A stretch of DNA of 64,000 bases, taken from assembly GCA_034505495.1 (NCBI GenBank), contig JAPDQV010000007.1, positions 12,865-76,864 on the forward strand, read 5' to 3'. The translations under genes were made by a program, and so were the position numbers. The stretch comes from a candidate division KSB1 bacterium (lineage in GTDB: Bacteria; Zhuqueibacterota; Zhuqueibacteria; Residuimicrobiales; Krinioviventaceae). Positions 61,087 through 64,000 of this stretch are shown here, in pieces. Numbering within the stretch: position 1 is the first letter of the stretch; every line of letters begins with the position of its first letter. Below the pieces are notes generated by a model. It had not been told where the DNA came from. It worked only from the letters and a program-made list of their open reading frames with translations, and searched no databases.

Positions 61087-61515
61087 TTGAAAACGTACTC
61101 GCCCAAACCGCAGGATGTGCAGCGCAAGTGGTGGGTAGTCGATGCGGAAGGACAGGTCTTGGGACGTTTGGCAAGCAAAATTGCCCACATATTGCGCGGC
61201 AAACATAAACCCATTTGGGCGCCGCATGCCGACGTCGGCGATTATGTCATTGTGATCAACGCCGACAAGGTCAAATTGACCGGTCGCAAAGCGCAGAAAA
61301 AGGTCTACGTGCATTATTCGGGCTATCCGGGCGGATTGAAAATGAATCCCATCCGCCGAGTAATGAGCCGAAAACCGGAGTTCGTATTGCGCGAAGCGGT
61401 GCGGGGCATGTTGCCGGGCAATCGTTTGGGACGCCGAATTTTGAAACACGTCAAGATCTATGCTTCGCCGACCCATCCCCATGAAGCGCAGCAACCCGAA
61501 AAATTGGTCCTTTAG
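61087..61515 (+). CDS. rplM: 50S ribosomal protein L13
   Basis: 142 residues from a TTG start behind AAGGAGA. Family blocks: WWVVDAEGQVLGRLASKIA, GDYVIVINADKVKLTGRK and VRGMLPGNRLGRRILK. A 23S rRNA-binding early assembly protein. It precedes rpsI by 24 bases, the universal rplM-rpsI order. Confidence 0.98.
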   Translation: MKTYSPKPQDVQRKWWVVDAEGQVLGRLASKIAHILRGKHKPIWAPHADVGDYVIVINADKVKLTGRKAQKKVYVHYSGYPGGLKMNPIRRVMSRKPEFVLREAVRGMLPGNRLGRRILKHVKIYASPTHPHEAQQPEKLVL

Positions 61516-61539
61516 CTGAGAGGGAATTAAGGAGCAAAA

Positions 61540-61932
61540 ATGAAAGGAAACTACATTTACGCTACCGGACGACGGAAGGAAGCCGTAGCCCGCGTCTATT
61601 TAAAGCCGGGAACCGGCAAGTTTACCGTCAACGGTCGCGAGTTGTCCGAGTATGTCAAGCGCAGCACGCTCAAAATGATCGTTGAGCAGCCGCTGGTTTC
61701 GACCGAAATGCTCGGCAAAGTCGACATCAAGGCCTACGCCAAGGGCGGCGGACTGACCGGTCAGGCTGGTGCGCTGCTGTTAGGGATCGCTCGGGCTCTG
61801 GTCAAGAGCAACGAAGAATTCAGGCCGATCCTTCGCCGCAAGGGTTTCTTGACGCGCGATCCGCGCATGGTCGAGCGCAAAAAGTACGGACGCGCCGGCG
61901 CGCGCAAACGCTTTCAATTCTCCAAACGTTAA
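61540..61932 (+). CDS. rpsI: 30S ribosomal protein S9
   Basis: 130 residues with [17 protein letters not shown] at the start and the C-terminal [18 protein letters not shown], whose terminal lysine/arginine tail contacts the P-site tRNA. GGAG precedes the ATG. Normal length. Confidence 0.98.
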   Translation: MKGNYIYATGRRKEAVARVYLKPGTGKFTVNGRELSEYVKRSTLKMIVEQPLVSTEMLGKVDIKAYAKGGGLTGQAGALLLGIARALVKSNEEFRPILRRKGFLTRDPRMVERKKYGRAGARKRFQFSKR

Positions 61933-61952
61933 TACGGAAATACCATTACACA

Positions 61953-62008
61953 CATTCTCCTCTGCACAAGGGGTGCCTTTTCAAAGGACGTATCTTTCGA
62001 GGAGAATG
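61953..62008 (+). promoter_or_regulatory. Structured leader of rpsB
   Basis: CATTCTCCTC (61953-61962) is exactly complementary to GAGGAGAATG (61999-62008). The 36 bases between contain an inner hairpin CCTTT-TC-AAAGG (61975-61986). The helix would end about 28 bases before the start codon at 62036, just short of the true ribosome-binding site GTGAGG. S2 controls its own operon through an mRNA leader in E. coli, and this may be an analogous element. Confidence 0.55.
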
Positions 62009-62035
62009 GCGGCTTAACCCCAAAGTGAGGAATTT

Positions 62036-62794
62036 ATGGCGGAAATTACCATTCAAGATCTGTTGCTTGCCGGGTGCCATTTCGGCCATTTGACGCGACG
62101 GTGGAATCCCAAGATGAAGCCGTACATTTTCATGGAACGAAACGGCATCCACATCATTGACCTGAAAAAGACCCTCGTTCACTTGAAAAAAGCCTGCGAA
62201 GCCATGACGCAGATCGTCAGCGACGGCGGTGACGTGCTGTTCGTCGGCACAAAAAAGCAGGCGCGCGACATCATCAAGGTCGAAGCGGAGCGCTGCGGCA
62301 TGCCCTATGTCTGCGAGCGTTGGCTCGGCGGTACCCTGACCAACTTTGTGACCATCCGTCGCAGCGTCAAGCGATTGAAAAACTTGGAAAAAAAGGCCAT
62401 CGACGGCACTTATGACAAGTTGACGAAAAAGGAAATTCTTACGATCGAGCGGGAAAAGGAAAAGCTCAACAAGGTTTTGGGCGGCATTCGCGAGATGAAC
62501 CGCCTGCCGAGCGCAATTTACATTGTCGATGCGAAAAAAGAGGCCATCGCCGTGCGCGAAGCGGCGCGGCTGGGCATCACGATTTTCGGCCTCATTGATA
62601 CTAATTCGGATCCCGATTTGATCGATTACGTTATACCTTGCAATGACGATGCCTTTAAGGCGATCAATCTGATTACCCATGCTCTTGCCGATGCGGTGAT
62701 TGCCGGAACGGCTGGACGCGCCTCGCGACCGGTCGTAGAAGAAGAGCCCGAAGAACAACCGGAATTGGCGCTGCGGTTTGACGAAGAAGAATAA
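62036..62794 (+). CDS. rpsB: 30S ribosomal protein S2
   Basis: 252 residues, normal length. Conserved blocks: AGCHFGHLTRRWNPKMKPYIF, IIDLKKTLVHLKKA, VLFVGTKKQA, WLGGTLTNF and LIDTNSDPDLIDYVIPCNDDA. The C-terminus is Glu-rich as often in FCB bacteria. It is followed 39 bases later by tsf, the common bacterial order rpsB-tsf-pyrH. Confidence 0.98.
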   Translation: MAEITIQDLLLAGCHFGHLTRRWNPKMKPYIFMERNGIHIIDLKKTLVHLKKACEAMTQIVSDGGDVLFVGTKKQARDIIKVEAERCGMPYVCERWLGGTLTNFVTIRRSVKRLKNLEKKAIDGTYDKLTKKEILTIEREKEKLNKVLGGIREMNRLPSAIYIVDAKKEAIAVREAARLGITIFGLIDTNSDPDLIDYVIPCNDDAFKAINLITHALADAVIAGTAGRASRPVVEEEPEEQPELALRFDEEE

Positions 62795-62833
62795 GTATCG
62801 ATCTGGAAAATTCCCGAGAGGAGAAACAAGATT

Positions 62834-63427
62834 ATGGCTGTAACGGCAGCTGACGTACAAAAACTGCGCGAAATGACCGGCGCCGGTATGATGGACTGCA
62901 AAAAAGCGCTGACCGAAAGCGGCGGCGATTTCGATAAAGCGGTCGACTATTTGCGCACCAAAGGCCTGCAAACCGTCGACAAAAAAGCGGGTCGAGCAAC
63001 TGATCAGGGCATTATTCAAGCCTACATTCATCCCGGCAGCCGCCTGGGCGTGCTGGTGGAGATCAATTGCGAGACCGATTTTGTCGCTCGAACGCCGGAT
63101 TTTCAGAATTTTGCCAAAGATGTTGCCATGCAGATTGCCGCCTCCAAACCGATTGCGGTGCGCCGTGAGGATGTGCCCCAGCATATTGTGGAGCACGAGC
63201 TGGAGATCTATCGTGCACAGGCGCGCGAGCAGGGCAAGCCGGAGAACGTCATCGAGCGCATGATCGGCGGCAAGCTCGAAAAGTTTTATCAGGAAAACTG
63301 CCTTTTGGAACAGGCATTCGTCAAGAACCCTGATATGACGATTCGAGATTACCTCAACCAAACCATCAGTAAACTCGGCGAAAATATCGTAATTAAACGT
63401 TTCGTCCGCTATCAGCTGGGCGAATAA
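62834..63427 (+). CDS. tsf: Elongation factor Ts
   Basis: 197 residues, the short form found in some phyla. UBA-like N-terminus VQKLREMTGAGMMDCKKALTE, then the TDFVARTPDF motif and a coiled-coil/helical end. It exchanges GDP for GTP on EF-Tu. GAGAGGAG precedes the start. Confidence 0.97.
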   Translation: MAVTAADVQKLREMTGAGMMDCKKALTESGGDFDKAVDYLRTKGLQTVDKKAGRATDQGIIQAYIHPGSRLGVLVEINCETDFVARTPDFQNFAKDVAMQIAASKPIAVRREDVPQHIVEHELEIYRAQAREQGKPENVIERMIGGKLEKFYQENCLLEQAFVKNPDMTIRDYLNQTISKLGENIVIKRFVRYQLGE

Positions 63428-63442
63428 TTAAAGACGGAAAAG

Positions 63443-63471
63443 AGCGAAGGGCATTACACTTCGCTTTTTTT
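63443..63471 (+). terminator. Rho-independent terminator after tsf
   Basis: AGCGAAG (63443-63449) pairs with CTTCGCT (63459-63465), followed by TTTTTT. It lies between tsf and pyrH, so pyrH may have its own promoter or be expressed by read-through. Confidence 0.75.
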
Positions 63472-63503
63472 GTATACGCCGAAATATAAGCGAAAGCAGA
63501 TAA

Positions 63504-64000
63504 ATGGAAGAAAAAAAGCCGATCTTTCGGCGCATTTTGCTCAAGCTCAGCGGTGAAGTGTTGATGGGGGAGGAGCGGAAACTCGCGATCGACCCCGCCA
63601 CCGTAAACGAGATTTGCGAGGAGATCAGCCAGGTTGCCCATTTAGGCGTGCAGATTGCTATTGTCATCGGCGGCGGAAATATTTTCCGCGGCCTCTCCGC
63701 CAGCGCGCGGGGGATGGATCGCGTGACGGCCGACTATATGGGCATGCTGGGAACGGTGATCAACTCGCTGGCGCTGCAGGACTTTCTCGAACGGTACGAC
63801 CTGCAGACGCGCGTCATGACTGCCATCAAAATGGAGGAGCTCGCCGAGCCTTTTATTCGTCGGCGCGCGGTCAGGCATCTGGAAAACGGGAGGGTGGTCA
63901 TTTTCGGAGCGGGCACCGGCAATCCCTATTTTACCACCGACACGGCGGCAACTCTGCGCGCCGTGGAAGTGCAGGCCGACGCCATTCTCAAGGCGACCAA
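63504..64000 (+). CDS. pyrH: Uridylate (UMP) kinase, 3'-truncated
   Basis: 165 codons are visible before the window edge. [11 protein letters not shown] is the phosphate-binding start and GGGNIFRG is the conserved loop of PyrH, followed by [24 protein letters not shown] and [16 protein letters not shown]. It phosphorylates UMP to UDP and is a hexamer regulated by GTP and UTP. It keeps the common rpsB-tsf-pyrH order and links to the pyrimidine theme. Confidence 0.97.
   Translation, partial: MEEKKPIFRRILLKLSGEVLMGEERKLAIDPATVNEICEEISQVAHLGVQIAIVIGGGNIFRGLSASARGMDRVTADYMGMLGTVINSLALQDFLERYDLQTRVMTAIKMEELAEPFIRRRAVRHLENGRVVIFGAGTGNPYFTTDTAATLRAVEVQADAILKAT

Noticed and set aside
61946-63361. 471-codon open frame on the minus strand
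   Set aside because: It is opposite rpsB and tsf. Composition is typical of a shadow frame and no family is recognisable.
1-64000. tRNA genes, rRNA genes, CRISPR arrays, insertion sequences, prophage or integrases
   Set aside because: I looked for cloverleaf-type ends, direct-repeat arrays with spacers and transposase or integrase motifs and found none. A covariance-model scan could still find a short RNA gene that I missed.

Overview
The window is a continuous stretch of bacterial chromosome with 62 protein-coding loci, packed tightly on both strands. I see no rRNA, tRNA, CRISPR array, insertion sequence or prophage. The gene content points to a diderm of the Fibrobacterota-Chlorobiota-Bacteroidota side of the tree, most like candidate phylum KSB1 or Calditrichota-type lineages. 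The evidence is a PorD (DUF4835) homologue beside a PorV-like barrel, a secreted propeller protein ending in a type IX secretion (T9SS) sorting tail, Omp85-type and helix-hairpin-helix outer-membrane proteins, and a TolQ-TolR-TolR-AgmX cluster with large TPR proteins. The taxonomic call is inference.

Layout. 1-3846: end of a surface-polysaccharide locus (Gfo/Idh/MocA dehydrogenase, hexapeptide acetyltransferase, GT2, polyprenyl-phosphate sugar transferase). 3859-7014: serS, a phosphodiesterase, pyrF, pyrE. 7092-11415: T9SS-type cell-envelope genes and a DUF6913-like protein. 11506-14557: aspS, then a small coiled-coil lipoprotein and a LysM protein behind a strong promoter. 14652-19674: phoH(ybeZ)-pgpH-ybeY-corC operon. 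19741-23509: membrane protein, cold-shock protein, an unusual GYF_2-MinD/FlhG-type fusion, and a periplasmic protein. 23684-26850: LPG-synthase-type flippase, GT2, a second Gfo/Idh/MocA enzyme. 27102-34614: two TPR proteins, a tiny secreted protein, TolQ, two TolR and an AgmX-type transducer, probably one trans-envelope energy-coupled machine. 34617-39168 (minus): trypsin-like protein, histidine kinase and an NtrC-type regulator broken by a short deletion. 39284-42427: ECF S component, then a polyamine operon (pyruvoyl arginine decarboxylase, deoxyhypusine-synthase-like enzyme, agmatinase). 42506-50267: ThuA protein, a secreted hydrolase-like protein, rluD, an Omp85 barrel with a beta-helix-like N-terminus and its companions, an HMA metal-binding protein, a DEDDh exonuclease. 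50679-57947: MFS transporter, an lgt gene carrying three lesions, a sialate O-acetylesterase, rarD, a T9SS cargo protein, a conserved small protein. 58095-64000: pyrR-pyrB-pyrC, then rplM-rpsI-rpsB-tsf and the start of pyrH.

Several pathways are nearly complete here. Pyrimidine synthesis is split between pyrF-pyrE and pyrR-pyrB-pyrC. Arginine to agmatine to putrescine (and probably a homospermidine-like product) is encoded by three adjacent genes. Envelope biogenesis dominates the accessory content. The most interesting items are the TPR-TolQRR-AgmX cluster, the GYF_2-ATPase fusion with a cysteine tail, the polyamine operon, the beta-helix/Omp85 fusion, and the two damaged genes (lgt and the NtrC-type regulator), which could be real decay or sequence error.
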